64,000 bases of DNA, taken from Chytriomyces cf. hyalinus JEL632 (lineage: Eukaryota; Chytridiomycota; Chytridiomycetes; Chytridiales; Chytriomycetaceae). Where the stretch lies: assembly GCA_025435555.1 (NCBI GenBank), contig JAIWWG010000018.1, positions 413,496-477,495 on the forward strand, written 5' to 3'. Both the position numbers and the translations under genes were made by a program. Within the stretch, counting starts at the first letter, position 1. Every line of letters starts with the position of its first letter. Under the pieces are notes generated by a model. It was not told the origin of the DNA. It worked only from the letters and a program-made list of their open reading frames with translations, and ran no database searches. Shown piece after piece: positions 32,129 through 42,406 of the stretch.

Positions 32129-33472
32129 ATGAACGGCCAAGCGACCAGCATCGCCCAACAAATGATCAAAGCGTATCAACGCGAAATTTCGAGCCTTACC
32201 GCGGGCCTCGACGCCGCCAATGACAAGATCAGCACGCTGACGAGCGATCTGGATCATGCCAACAACATGCGCAAAACCATGCAGTCTAGCCAAGCACTTA
32301 TACGAGAAAGATACCACGCTCGGCTTGAAGATGCGCGCGTGGAATTCGCTGAGCTTAACGCCTCACTCAAGGAGGCGATGGGTCAAATCAACACTGCAAA
32401 CAAGCGTCTTACTGAAACGCAAGCGGAACTTGCAAAAGCCAAGGAACGAGTCGCGGATGGAAACAAAGACATTGCTGCGGCGCGGCTTCAAATTGGGGAT
32501 CTGAAGAGTGAAGTTGCTGGTTTGAAAAGGAAACTTGGACCTCAGACGGAGGAGCTTGAAGCGGTCAAGAAGGCGCTGGCTTCTTCCGAGAAACGAGTGG
32601 AACGCGTGACGGCAGAACACGCAAAGTGTGCTGCAAAACACGCGAGTGTCGCTGCGGTGCTCAACAGCACGCGCCAAGCGCATGCGAACGAACTCGAAAA
32701 TCTGCGCCGCGAAAACGCCAAACATGACGAGTCTACAGTCAACGTACTCAAAAAGGATCTAGAAGTTATAACTAATACAGCAAACGCGACTCGCCAAAAA
32801 CTCGTTGATTCAATGGCCAAAATGCGGCTCGCACACAGAGCTGAAATGAAGGCTCTTGACGCGCAGCTTGCTGAAGCCAGGTCAGCTTTAAGCGAAACCA
32901 AGTTATCTTTGAGCGAAACCAAATCAGCTGTGAGCGAAAACAAGGCAGCGGCAAGCAAATGGGCCCAGGAAAAGAAAACCATGTTTGGCCAGCTGGAAGC
33001 TCTCTCTGAAGCATACAGATGCACGCAAGCTGAGCTGGATGCTTCTCGCGATCAGATCAACGCTCTTTCTGAAACTTGCCATTCAACTCAAGCAAGTCTT
33101 GCTGCCGCATTTCTCACCATCAAAGAACTCGAAACCAACAATACCACCCTTAGAGAGAACATGAAGGCAGTTGTGGACCAGTTAAACGAAGGCCGGCAGC
33201 TTCTTGTTCAGGAGAGAAACGCGAGAGCTGTGCAGGCCAGTATGATCCGCCAACAACGCGACACACCATCTCCTCCTTATATCCAGCAAGCGGGAAAAGC
33301 ACCAGCAATACCAGCACTGCTTCAATGTCTCGGACACGCGCTATCCTCAATCACGCACGCAATTCACATTCTAAAAGAGTTTGGGTCGTATCCGAGTCTG
33401 CTTCGCTTGCTTGAAGCGGACCTGGCGACTCTCTTTTCGTGCAAGCAGCAGCTGTCATCGTTGGCAGTTTGA
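32129..33472 (+). CDS. Long coiled-coil protein
   Basis: Intronless, 447 residues. Residues about 10-385 are almost continuous heptads rich in Ala, Glu, Lys and Leu, including a short direct repeat (LSETKLSLSETKSAVSENK). The C-terminal 60 residues are different: a hydrophobic helix bundle-like segment (ALLQCLGHALSSITHAIHIL, LLRLLEADLATLF). Probably a homodimeric structural or tethering protein. Family not determinable by eye, because coiled coils share composition. Lack of introns contrasts with most neighbours. Confidence 0.7.
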   Translation: MNGQATSIAQQMIKAYQREISSLTAGLDAANDKISTLTSDLDHANNMRKTMQSSQALIRERYHARLEDARVEFAELNASLKEAMGQINTANKRLTETQAELAKAKERVADGNKDIAAARLQIGDLKSEVAGLKRKLGPQTEELEAVKKALASSEKRVERVTAEHAKCAAKHASVAAVLNSTRQAHANELENLRRENAKHDESTVNVLKKDLEVITNTANATRQKLVDSMAKMRLAHRAEMKALDAQLAEARSALSETKLSLSETKSAVSENKAAASKWAQEKKTMFGQLEALSEAYRCTQAELDASRDQINALSETCHSTQASLAAAFLTIKELETNNTTLRENMKAVVDQLNEGRQLLVQERNARAVQASMIRQQRDTPSPPYIQQAGKAPAIPALLQCLGHALSSITHAIHILKEFGSYPSLLRLLEADLATLFSCKQQLSSLAV

Positions 33473-33526
33473 TCTCCTTTCGTTTGATCACACATCGTAA
33501 GCGATAAAAAAATAAAGAAAAGTAAC

Positions 33527-36500
33527 ATGGAGTTGGTGGTCGAGATCCCACTCTATGTTACCAACAAAAAGAGCGTCGAGCGGGCCATCGAGCTCGCATT
33601 CGCAGAGAGCGACGTCTTGCGCGATACGCGCTTCAAGCTGTTCAAGCGGAAGAACGAGACGAACGGGTTCCTGGTGCCGTGCCCTTGAATTCTGTCCAGT
33701 CCCATGTCTCACGATCTAACTGGCTCCATGCATGCAAAAACAGACAGCGCCCAATGAACAGGCGGGCATCTTCATCATCATGGCCGGGAAATGGTGCCAC
33801 GTCCTTGTTGGACTGACTGAAATCAAGCCAGTTAGTCATACCCTCATCTTTTTATCTCCTCTCTTCACAGCAGCTTGTTGATGCGCTTTAATTCCAGAGG
33901 AAATCCGGCCGGCGTCCTGATCCGAATGTGATCAAGTCTCTCCTTCACAGCCAACCCACTCACAAAACAATTGCAAAGAAAGACGGTGGCGGACAGAAGG
34001 ATATTGAGCAGCTTCTGGGAGAGCAGGTACAATTTCCGAACACACCTTGAAAATATTCTCATGACATTGACGTGTTCCCTTTTATTTCTCTTGCTCAAAA
34101 ACTTAAAAGCTCGACCATGCTTGGGATGATTCCGATGGCGCTTCGCAGTCCTCGTACTCATCAAACTGGTCCACGAATATGCCTGAAGCACCCGAGCAGG
34201 ACCTTCTTGACGAAACTGAAGTGTCACTTCCTGTGCGCGAAATTTGGTTTGGAGTCTGGGTCGGCAACGAAGCCACGCAGCATTTACCCGACCCCAACAA
34301 CGAGTGACGCGACACTCAACTCTATTACCCGCGTCGCACAACTCTGGGTTCAATCCGTTTGATCTTTTGACTCCTCAAGAGCGTGGGAAACCAACCTTTT
34401 CACCCGAATGGAAGGCCTCGCAAATTGTCGGCACGAATTCTTTTGATCATCCGTATTTTGAAATTGACGGGCACTTGTTCAAGTTGAAGCTGTCGGCGGA
34501 AATGTAGATTCAGTTCTTCAAATATGTAAAAATAGTTTTTTTATTTTCGTTTGCTCTCACTGGATCCATGCGCGCTTTTACTGACCTCTTGCTGGTAATT
34601 AAGGATATTAAATCTGTCGTTTTGCATCATAAGACGGATGAATGCAATGTTTTTATTACTTTGGCGCACCCGCCAATCATTGCAGACACGTCGCAAACAC
34701 TGTCTCTGTCATATGCAGATGTGAAAAAAAGCCACATTCTCACGTCTGTATCAGGTAACTGCGATTTGCACTTTGGTTTTGTGCGATTATTTGAACCCAG
34801 TATTCTTTGTTAACCCGTGCAGGTCAACCCCCAACACTCCTTCTTTGTCTTCAACTGCCTTGTCTGCCGCATTTCATTCAACCCATCCAGAATAGACCAA
34901 GTCGCCAGCATCTTTTCTCGCGTCTCTCCTTCAGCTCAAAGTCCTGTGGTCATTGCCCCAGGCACGTCTGGCGTCTACGCCCGCAAACACCAAGAATCTC
35001 TCAAAAAAATGCTCACAAATCTGCCTATCCGTATTGTATACCAACTCTCGATTCTTCTCACGTGGAACGTCATGTTTCCGACGGAATTGGTGGAGTTTGT
35101 GAAGAAATGCGTGGTTCCAATGTTGGCGACGCGTTCGGAGCAGGAAATTGCGCAGATTCAGAATACCCTTGCGCGCTCAGATCCGTGGGAACCGGCCTAA
35201 TTTTTGTAAACGGTTTGAAACGATCGTGACAAAGTTCCACTTTGTTCCTGACGACTATGACAAGGGAAAGTATAACACAACGTACCGGTTATATGTCACA
35301 CTCACTGGCATGTACATTGATGGGCCCTTTTTGGAAACGAGCAACCGCGTGATTCGGCAGTATAAAGAGTATTCGGCGCATTTCTTGCACGTTGCGTTTG
35401 TGGATGAGGATGGAGCCATGTTTAGACGCAGCAATTTATCCGAAATCCCGCATGATATCATTTACGAGGAGCGGTTTTGTACAATGTTGAAGGAAGGTAT
35501 TCGTGTCGCTGGGCGGCTATTTAAATTCTTGGCGTTCAGCAACAGTTCTTTGAAAGAAGAGCGAGTTTTGTTTTTCCATGAGCCCAGTGATGGCAGTGGA
35601 GTAACGGTGGAGAGTATGCGTGGATGGGAGATTTTTCGAAAATCAAGTTGCCGGCTCGGTATGCTGCGAGAATGGGGCAAGCGTTCACGAGCACGGCGTC
35701 GACTGTCAAAGTTCTCCCAAGCGAAGTCAACATGTACTTTCCCGACGTTGAGCGAAACAATTACAACTTTAGTGATGGTATTGGAACCGTCAGTGAGGAA
35801 ATTGCGAGTGAAATGTGGGACACGTTGAAGAAGCAGGATAAACTGCTTGCAGCGAAGCTTGCGTCTGGATTTTCGGATATTGTGGATGCAGTCCCTAGCG
35901 CGTTTCAGATTCGATTTGGAGGCGCGAAAGGCCTGGTGTCTGTGGATCCTTCATTGCCAGGCCGCAAAATGAATATTCGGCAGAGTATGATCAAGTTTGA
36001 GGCCAAGAATTTGAGCATAATTGAGGTGGCGGATTACAGCTCTGTCGCGCGTGATGCGTACTTTAACAGGCAGATTATTCTTATCTTGGAAGATTTGGGA
36101 GTCCCGAAGCAAGTCTTTTTGGAACTTCAAAGAAACGCTGTGAGGGAGTTTGCGAGCATGTGGGGCGACAAGACCAAATTGATTGAGCTTGCGGGAAAAG
36201 ATGGCGCGTTTGGAAATTTTGCGCGTCTTTGGGAAACTGTGCAACTTTCAGAATGGTTGACGAACGAGTTTGTGCGAGCTTCTTTTGAACATATTCGTGC
36301 GTACCTGTTGAAGGAAATCAAGTATCGCGCACGCTTCAAGGTTCCGGGAGGGTGGCACATGTTTGGAGTGTTGGATGAAACTGGCAGGACAAGTCTTTGT
36401 CCAGATCCGGTCTCCGCAAGAAACAAAGGTCCTCACTGGCCCGCACATTATTTATCGAAGCCCTGTGATTCATCCTGGAGACATTCAGCCTGTTGTTGCC

Positions 36501-37473
36501 GTCGACATTCCACAATTCCGCCATTTGCACCATGTGATTGTGTTTTCGCAACATGGAAAGCGAGACTTGCCTTCACAGCTTGGAGGAGGCGATTTGGACG
36601 GAGACATGTTTTCCATCATTCAAAACCGCACCCGATCTTCCCAAAAAGAAGTGAATTCCGCGTTGCAGCAGATTACGCCGTCACGAAACCGGATGCAATG
36701 GACCGTCCAGTGACAATGGACGACATTTCCGAATTCATCTTTTTCATGGTAAACGACCGTGTTGGAAGGATTGCGAGACGGCACTTGGCTCTTGCGGATC
36801 AACGGGACGGTGGATCCACGCATCCGGACTGTCTTGTGTGTTCGGAGCTGCATAACCAGGCTGTTGATTTCGCCAAATCGGGGAAACCTGCTTCTATGGC
36901 GCATGCACCGAAGCCGAGGGGGCGTCCTGATTTCATGTATAGGCCGCCGAATGATCCTATTAAGGAAGGGTTTTATAAAAGTTCGCGCGCGATGGGGTTG
37001 ATGTATCGGGACGAGGAGTTGAATTCAATGATTGATCGGACGTATAGTGAAGGACAGAAGGAACGAATCTTGTCTGATGCGGACCCCCTCTGGCGGCGAA
37101 TGAAAACTCGCCCGAGCGATTGGGAATCTTACCTCGAGGATGCGACGAAGTACCAATTCACGTTTGAAAACGAGATGGAACGAATTGCCAACTACACGCG
37201 ACCCAAGTTGACTGAACTTGAGTTGTGGACCGGGTACGTGTTGCTTGAGAATCGGAAAACGTTCCGTGAGTTATTTAACTTGGAGGATGGGTACGGGAAC
37301 AATTTACTGTACTTTTGATCAAGACGGAGGCGCTGATGAAGAAGGGAAAGAGTGAAAAGGAGGTGTTGGGGCAAGCGGTTGCAAACTACTACATTTCGAA
37401 CATTGTCAAGAAGTCGGAAAAGTTTGGTTGCGTGTTTGGGCTGCTGTTGTTGCATCATATTGCTGGCGAGTGA
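33527..37473 (+). CDS. RNA-silencing RNA-dependent RNA polymerase, frame-disrupted
   Basis: Cell-encoded RdRP of the QDE-1/RDR family, which makes double-stranded RNA for RNAi. Recognisable parts: N-terminal exon (MELVVEIPLYVTNKKSVERA), RLYVTLTGMYIDGPFLETSN, RFGGAKGLVSVDP, MNIRQSMIKFEAKN, the catalytic GGGDLDGD (36582-36605), then VTMDDISEFIF, VGRIARRHLALADQRDG, LHNQAVDFAKSGKPA, and a C-terminal stretch after 37317 in another frame. Several short introns in the first 1.7 kb. Breaks: a TAG at 34505 before IQFFKY, a one-base shift at about 35620, a small deletion at about 36383, one base missing at 36626-36627 and one at 37313-37316. Sequence between breaks is well conserved and free of other stops, so either these are consensus errors or the gene was lost very recently. 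Confidence 0.85.
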
Positions 37474-37607
37474 TATATGTGATTTGTCTCTTTGCGTTGT
37501 TGCGTTTGCTGTAAAGTGTGTATGCAGTAAAAAGTTGAGATTAGGATTGTATGCGACCTCTGTTTTTTATTTTATTCGCGTGCCATCAATCCAACTTGCA
37601 GAATAGT

Positions 37608-38259
37608 TCAAGATTTCGCCGAGTATCCGAGCCCGAGTTCGGGGTATTGCGCGGGACTGTGTTCCGTGACGGGAGGTTGCAGCGTTTCAACGTTGAGCGG
37701 CGCTGAAGGACCCATGAAGGCGACCCTGTCTGTGTGGTCGAGCAGCTGGTGGCGACTGAGTGGGTGAATCATGAGCGAGACTGTTGATGGACGCATCTGC
37801 GCAACCCAGCCGTAGAACTGGGAAGTATTTTTGTGTAAGGTGGGTGTGAGTGCCAGATGAGAACGAGGGATCTACGGACCTTTCCAAAATATTCGATGGG
37901 CACCCAGACTTCGCAGCTGGACATGGGGTGTGGCTGCGTGTATGTGGTTGCGGGTAGAGTGGGAGTTTGGGGTCAGAAAGCAAGAGAGTTGCCGCGGTGT
38001 CCAGGCACTTACCCCGACTGGAGTTGGGTTCACGCGCAATGGCTTGGCGACAAAGAAACCCTCTGCATTCTTCTTCTCGATGAGGTCGAGGAGTGTCTCG
38101 GCGTCGTTCAGCCCGCGTCTCGATGTCGAGAGCCAGTACAGATGGAAATGGAACTGTAGATGCTACGTCAGTGCCGTCTGACATGTCTTACAGATGCATG
38201 TGTGCTGTTGCTGTGCTGTTCACCTCTTTGATTTCCTCGACTTCGGTGATGGTGCCCAT
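37608..38259 (-). CDS. DOPA 4,5-dioxygenase-like protein
   Basis: Small dioxygenase of the DOPA_dioxygen family (PF08883 type), which in fungi cleaves catechols such as DOPA. Four exons on the minus strand, about 150 residues: MGTITEVEEIKE, then FHFHLYWLSTSRRG with the metal-binding His pair, AKPLRVNPTPVG, CEVWVPIEYFGK, and FYGWVAQMRPSTVSLMIHPL followed by DHTDRVAFMG, where the third His-rich site lies. The last residues LGLGYSAKS form a short tail. All junctions keep frame with GT-AG introns of about 60-95 nt. Substrate could be DOPA or another catechol; pigment or aromatic catabolism is the family theme. Confidence 0.88.
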
Positions 38260-38346
38260 TTGTTTCAGCGGTCAATTCAGATTGGACGGGAGGAGCCAGC
38301 CAATCAGAATGGTGCTTGACCTCTTTTTATTTATTTCCTCAGATGT

Positions 38347-39486
38347 TCATCCCTTCAGGACATCGAATGCGCCGTGTCTGTCCCCGTCAAACCGCCGATT
38401 AAGGGAAGCCACTACCCCCGGGCTGACTGCGACGTGTGAAATTGGGCGCGAACCCGAACACGGAACGGCAAAGTCATCCACGGGTATACTAAGCGCAGAG
38501 CTTTTCGAAGTCTGCACCAAACTATGAGACATGCTTTTGCACGTGCTGGTGACAACAGCATTGAGCTTCACGACCGAAAGTTCCAATGTAGAGCAAATGT
38601 GGAGGGCCATCAGCAGCGTGTTCTCTGAGACAAAAAAGACGTTCCAAGTTGTCAGGATCGTTGGATTCTCGCTCGTGAGAACGCATGCAATGTGGATAAC
38701 TTTTGCAAGCATGCTAAGCACAAGAATGAAGCCGCGGTGGCGCATGACTTTAATTAGCCGTAGTTTGGCGGCGACCCACGGTTGCAAGTAGCCTGCGTTT
38801 GTGTTGGGACGGGATTGCGCGTGTCGAGTCACGATAGAGTCCTTATGTACATCCTTATGTTGGTTGCTTGGCGCCAGAGTGTCCAGCTCACGCGCGCCGA
38901 GAAATAGCGGGTACAAAAACAAAACAGCCACAACCAATGAAAAGGTAACCTCGCTCACTTTGTCAAGCATGAATAGTTTCGGGTCCAGAGTTAGCTGGCA
39001 GACCCCGTTTGGATCCATCTTTGCTTCGTAGCAGTAGAGTATATAGCAGGCTTCGCTGCATTGAAAGAGAAACGCGGCAATAATAATGTACGGTGTTCCT
39101 GGTACTGATGCTAATATTCCAGCAGTGACTGTATGTGTCAAATCGGCTTGGAATACCCAGAATGCCACGTTGTTCAGAAGCACGAATGTGTTGATTAGTT
39201 TGACGCGCAGGTAGCAGTTTGTTGTGAGCAAGTAGTCGGCGAGGAAGGTTCCGATTGCGATTGCGAGAAGGAATATGTATATCAGCGATGCTGCGATGGC
39301 TGTTTTGGCCGGGATTGAGCGGTAAAAGAAGGCGAGCATGATTCCAGCGGAGCAGCACTAATTGTGAACGAGTCTCGCAGTCAGTGACTGTGGTTTCGTT
39401 GGATGGGGGAGAGTACAAACCACGCCGGCGTCAAAGCCGCGGATGTATTCATTCAACAGGTTGGCTTTGGAGAAGGCTTCTGGCAT
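38347..39486 (-). CDS. Polytopic (about 7-TM) membrane protein, function unknown
   Basis: Two exons: a short N-terminal one starting MPEAFSKANLLNEYIRGFDA at 39486, an intron, then a long exon with helices such as TAIAASLIYIFLLAIAIGTF, YIIIAAFLFQCSEACYIL, VTFSLVVAVLFLYPLFLG, GFILVLSMLAKVIHIACVL and VSENTLLMALHIC. The C-terminal 70 residues are soluble and Ser-rich. It resembles the protein at 9976-11079 in size, helix count and soluble tail, but direct sequence identity is low by eye. No receptor motif recognised. A role in sensing is a guess. Confidence 0.65.
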
Positions 39487-39787
39487 TCGCGAAAGAAGAC
39501 GAACCGTGCAAGATTTACGATTGATCACTGACAAACTGACATAGTAAATTATTCAGCATGCTCTTGACGAAAAAAATGGGCTCTTCATTCGGAGTTCCCG
39601 GGCCTCTCTCGTAGTTGACATGGCAGCATTTATTTGAATTTATTAATTTGTTTGGCAGACATTGCTGTGCCACTTCTGATCTCAATCGATAGTGGAGAAT
39701 GCGCACTTGTTTTCAAACCACCGCATACCAACCATTAAACTGCCCATATTATTTAACGCAAACACCACTGCGCATAAAGAATACATA

Positions 39788-40537
39788 TCAAGATGCCTGC
39801 TTCGCAACCCAGTCCTTCTTGGGATCCATCTTTCCGAATCCTTCCGAATAATTCCCTTTCAACGCAAACAACTGCCGAAAATGCGGCTTACAATAAAACT
39901 CGCCCTCAAGACACGCGACATTTCCCAGTTTCAAAGTTGAGCTGCAGTGTTTACACTTTAAACAACTCTTGTGGAACACTTTATCGTCGTATGTAAGTTC
40001 TTCCATGGCGTACACGGTCTTGTTGCACTTTTCGCACTTGTTTTGGGCGCTTATAATTGCGGGGCGGATGAGATCCGATGGGGGGACGTAGACGGGTGAC
40101 ATTGGGTTCTTGACAAGGACGGCGTCACGCAGGTTCTCGATGGCTTCATTGATTTTGGGGCCCAGTGATTCCATGGACGCGTGTGCCGATGGAAGTGAGT
40201 CTTCAAATTTATCACGTAACGCGCTTTCTCGGTGAGATGCTGTTGACGAGCGACGGGAAAGCCTTTCGGGTGTCATTTGGTCGGTACCGGTTGGGTGGGA
40301 TGGTCTTTGATGAGCTGTTGTGTGGGTTGCAGCTGTGTGGGATGGGCGGCGTGGAGAAGGGCCTTGGAGTGTGGAGTGTTTGGGGCTTGGTAGTGCTTTG
40401 GCTTCGTAGGCGGAGATTTTGGAGAGGAGGGATGGGCTGAGTTGTTTACGTGGAGCATTTCCTGGGGTTGTGGCTGCGTCGAGGGTAGCTGATGAGATGA
40501 GTCCGTTGGTGGCAGTGACTGGCTTCAGATCGCGCAT
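39788..40537 (-). CDS. Single LIM-domain protein (EPLIN/LIMA1-type LIM)
   Basis: Intronless, 249 residues. Residues about 1-160 are Ser/Pro/His-rich and likely disordered. A single LIM domain occupies about 166-225 with the eight ligands: KCEKCNKTVYA, HKSCLKCKHC, and CLEGEFYCKPHF. The sequence after the last ligands (LFALKGNYSEGFG) is the extension typical of EPLIN/LIMA1-class LIM domains, which bind actin-associated proteins. Inferred role: cytoskeletal adaptor. Terminates close to neighbouring genes on both sides. The start is the first ATG after a T11 run. Confidence 0.88.
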   Translation of the reverse strand: MRDLKPVTATNGLISSATLDAATTPGNAPRKQLSPSLLSKISAYEAKALPSPKHSTLQGPSPRRPSHTAATHTTAHQRPSHPTGTDQMTPERLSRRSSTASHRESALRDKFEDSLPSAHASMESLGPKINEAIENLRDAVLVKNPMSPVYVPPSDLIRPAIISAQNKCEKCNKTVYAMEELTYDDKVFHKSCLKCKHCSSTLKLGNVACLEGEFYCKPHFRQLFALKGNYSEGFGKMDPKKDWVAKQAS

Positions 40538-40667
40538 GTTTTTTTTTTTTTTGGAACGAGTTTCTAATTTTGGACAGATGAAAGTAAAGTCTTTATTTAT
40601 TCCTCCTCAGGATAATTCCGAAGCGCGCACCAGTAGCTTGAATAAAACGAGTCCAACCGATGCATCG

Positions 40668-41720
40668 TCATGTCGAGCTCCCTTTTGCCATCCGCAATCC
40701 AGCGCTGCATAGTACAGACTGCGGCTTTTGCACGGGACCCTCAACCACTAAATTCAAGGTGGAAAAGTAATTATGGCTGTGACACCAACTGTGCAACTTA
40801 GCAATCTTTGCAAACGATGGTGGGCCATCTGGGAATTCAACCAACGCGCTCAGAATTCCACAGCACTCAGTCAAAGAAGGATATTCATCTTGAAACGCGC
40901 TTGACATTGGCTCATCTGAGAGAATGAAATTGAGAATCGCGCTCCAAGTTTTCACAGTGCGTTGTTTCGCAGCTTCTGTGAGACCATGATTTAATTTGGC
41001 TGAAGCAGATTTGAGCCTTTGCGCAACAGCAGTGCGGTTTGAATAGCATCGTTTGAAACACGGCCTCACAAAAGGTTTGATGATGCAGCAGGCAGTGTAG
41101 CGCATCTTCCAACGAAATTTTGGGATCCAAGTCAAACAGTTCAATCAACACGTGTGACTGATGGAATGATTCGAGGCCAGGAACGAAAAGCAGCATCCTT
41201 ATGGCGCCTTTATCCCCATTCTCGAACGCCGTGTCAGCCAGTCGCCAAAGAAAGTCGGTTGCAAAAAACCGATGGTTGGTTCGGAGTAACTTTGCGAAAG
41301 GGGAAGCTGTAAACTCTGTCACAGTATCAAGAAATGATTCCATATCATCCTCCGCATCAAAGGGGTTAAATCGGGTGTCGGCGCTAAGCAAGTACAAAAT
41401 GTTGATGATTTTGGGGCTGGCTCGTGTTGATATACTCAAGAAAATGCTGGAAGACGCTTATCAAGTATGTCAGAGGCACTTTCCGTAGAACAGGCATTGT
41501 TTTTGTTTTGAATGCATTAAATCCGCATGGGTCTGCGTGGATGTTTGTTGTGATGTGCGTGTGTGCGAAGTGTTGGTTTTCGACAAGCGTCCGCGCAAAT
41601 CCAGGAAAACACAGAGCCGCATTATGAAGAAAAGAGTCGATCGGATGGTGGAGCAAAACGAGATTGAGCACTTCGCACGGAAGAGACGAGAGAGAGACCC
41701 TGCGGTGGTGGTGGGGGTGG
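40668..41720 (-). CDS. Hypothetical protein with F-box-like start, one frame break
   Basis: Read on the minus strand. A possible N-terminal exon holds LSSLPCEVLNLVLLHHPIDS, which resembles the opening helix of an F-box. After an intron near 41590-41440 comes ISTRASPKIINILYLLSADT, then alpha-helical sequence (FLDTVTEFTASPFAKLLRTN; FLWRLADTAFENGDKGAIRM; HVLIELFDLDPKISLEDALH). At 41038-41040 the frame changes, and conserved-looking helical sequence continues (AQRLKSASAKLNHGLTEAAK, then TWSAILNFILSDEP) to a stop at 40668. Adding one A to the AAA run (TTT on the plus strand) would rejoin the two halves. An alpha-solenoid is likely. Family not recognised. Confidence 0.5.
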
Positions 41721-41819
41721 GCGGCTGATGAGGCAAGTTGTTGCGTTGCTCTTCGAGAAGGAGGAAGACTGACCCCATCTTGGTGTTCCGTTGACGGTCC
41801 TGGAGTCCTTTGTTTGCAT

Positions 41820-42406
41820 CTTGCTCGTTCTGCTGTTTTTTAGCCGAGTTTAAAATCTCAAATTCTCACTGCAGGACTTTGCACAGAACCTCGTGTCAGA
41901 CTGACTCGTCAGAAAGTGCTTATCTTTTATTTGTCCGGTAAATCAGTGGACTGACCTGGGCCGTCCAACGATCGGGATCATTTCTTCTTCTTCTGCTGCC
42001 TGATCGTAGCACTCATTGCTTGAGAATGGCCGGTTATCCAGTACATGTTATTGTATTGATCGGCAGTCATGTTGTGGTTGGTTGTGGTATGAATTGTGCG
42101 CTGCGATTTTTGGACATGAAGTGGACCACATCGATACAGCGCGTCGGTGTGATAGGGGCTTCCAATGCTGTCAATGCTGTTCATGAATGGCTTCGTTGGG
42201 TGTCGAAAAACTCTCCCCAGTGCTCAACCGCCTGAAAGTGCCAGCAATTCCTATTTCCATCGGAATTTAAAAATCACTGGTTTCAAACACGCGCTTCATT
42301 CAACACGCCCCACAAACACACGCAAATACATACATTACCTACAATCATCATACCAATAAAAATGCCTTCATATATCAACTAACCCCTAACTCACCACCCC
42401 ACATCA
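41820..42406. other. Intergenic
   Basis: Short overlapping ORFs occur on both strands (41978-42240), with a Lys-run terminus on the minus-strand one, but no domain or splice structure supports a gene. The stretch 42240-42406 is the 3' flank of the lipase gene. Confidence 0.4.

Noticed and set aside
6542-34507. Possible reassignment of TAA/TAG to sense, suggested by in-frame stops in VPS41, claudin-like and RdRP genes
   Set aside because: Many intact genes here end at TAA or TAG at the expected C-terminus (both Sec14 genes, STE24, EndoG, SQSTM1-like), so these codons are normal stops.
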